From Alphaproteobacteria bacterium (GTDB lineage Bacteria > Pseudomonadota > Alphaproteobacteria > UBA9219), in NCBI GenBank assembly GCA_028693775.1, contig JAQUUS010000068.1:1-7598 (forward strand): DNA of 7,598 nt. Reading direction: 5' to 3'. Position 1 is the first letter of the stretch. Each line of letters opens with the position of its first letter. A program made the position numbers and the translations under genes. Shown in pieces: positions 7,300-7,598 of the stretch. Under the pieces are notes generated by a model. It did not search any database. It was not told the origin of the DNA and saw only the letters and a list, made by a program, of their open reading frames with translations.

Positions 7300-7327
7300 T
7301 GACATATTTCCTCGATAGCTCCATCCT
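7299..7327 (+). promoter_or_regulatory. Candidate promoter for ddl in the divergent gap
   Basis: A perfect -35 box TTGACA (7299-7304) is followed by a 17-nt spacer and CATCCT (7322-7327), which keeps the conserved second A and final T of the -10 box. Transcription would start near 7334, leaving a ~20-nt leader with AGGTG at 7346-7350 before the ATG. The -35 box overlaps the start codons of the divergent dipeptidase gene, so the promoter and expression of that gene would interfere. A minus-strand counterpart (TTGTGT 7368-7363, TAAGCT 7346-7341, spacer 16) is weak. Confidence 0.35.
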
Positions 7328-7355
7328 GCGCGGCGGCATAAGCTTAGGTGAAAAA

Positions 7356-7598
7356 ATGGAAGACACAAAATTGAAAATTCTGGTTCTTTTCGGCGGCAGA
7401 TCCCCGGAAAGCGATGTCAGCATTATCACAGGGCTTCAAGCGATCAAAGCGCTGGATCCCGAAAAATACGATCCGATTCCCCTCTATATTGCGCAGGACG
7501 GCCAATGGTTTACGGGCGACGCGTTGCTGGAGCGGAGTTTCTACATTCCCGGTCCGGAAGGCCGTAAGCTTTTGACCCCCGTAACGCTCGATGTCAGC
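7356..7598 (+). CDS. ddl: D-alanine--D-alanine ligase family protein (5' part only)
   Basis: The first 81 codons of a Ddl-type ATP-grasp ligase, open at the right edge. After MEDTKLKILVL comes FGGRSPESDVSIITG (12-26), the family's N-terminal glycine-rich motif (GGxSxExxVS), with Glu18 at the position that holds the first D-Ala in known Ddl enzymes. A beta-strand of the type VxPLYI (about 41-44) and DGQWF (47-51) follow, as in Ddl and VanA-like ligases. AGGTG lies five nt before the ATG at 7356. Ddl normally joins two D-Ala in an ATP-dependent reaction. The region that decides between D-Ala, D-Lac and D-Ser as second substrate (the omega loop and its neighbours) is outside the window, so specificity cannot be read. 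It is divergent from a VanX-like dipeptidase with only about 56 nt between starts. The symbol denotes family, not proven D-Ala-D-Ala specificity. Confidence 0.85.
   Translation, partial: MEDTKLKILVLFGGRSPESDVSIITGLQAIKALDPEKYDPIPLYIAQDGQWFTGDALLERSFYIPGPEGRKLLTPVTLDVS

Noticed and set aside
4132..7598. Calling the cluster a vancomycin resistance operon
   Set aside because: There is no visible VanH, VanT, VanRS, VanY or VanW, ligase specificity is not readable, and the apparent Gram-negative origin makes glycopeptide resistance an unlikely purpose.

Overview
The window looks like bacterial chromosome, most likely from a Gram-negative, alphaproteobacterium-like organism. The guess rests on mid-50s GC by eye, avoidance of TTA/CTA/TCA codons in several genes, and a class A penicillin-binding protein that looks like the alphaproteobacterial PBP1A type. 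It is an inference, not a proven placement. No rRNA, tRNA, CRISPR array or insertion sequence was recognised.

Layout from left to right. (1) 1-1240, minus strand: a 3'-truncated gene for a putative zinc metallopeptidase resembling the anthrax-lethal-factor-like group, with the unusual motif HEETWH. The leftmost ~120 bases are abruptly AT-rich and hold a consensus-like promoter, a ribosome binding site and an ATG in the same frame, so a second small Cys-containing product may start there and run off the window. (2) 1241-1452: intergenic, no confident feature. (3) 1453-3999, minus: complete penicillin-binding protein 1A. (4) 4000-4131: intergenic with a weak terminator-like hairpin. (5) 4132-7299, minus: a tightly packed three-gene operon of a VanX-like D-Ala-D-Ala dipeptidase, an alpha/beta hydrolase and a membrane-anchored MurF-like ligase, joined by a 1-nt gap and an ATGA overlap. 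(6) 7356-7598, plus: the 5' part of a D-alanine--D-alanine ligase (Ddl family), transcribed divergently from that operon.

From 1453 to the right edge the theme is the D-Ala-D-Ala end of the peptidoglycan stem peptide. Ddl makes the dipeptide (or a variant), the VanX-like enzyme would hydrolyse it, the MurF-like ligase would attach it to an acceptor, and PBP1A polymerises and cross-links the product. A dipeptide ligase, a D,D-dipeptidase and an extra MurF beside each other recall van-type remodelling clusters. Here, though, the MurF-like protein has lost the normal substrate-binding N-domain and carries several membrane helices, and an uncharacterised hydrolase is co-translated with it. This is the best candidate in the window for a little-described system, possibly for making, editing or recycling a modified stem-peptide terminus.
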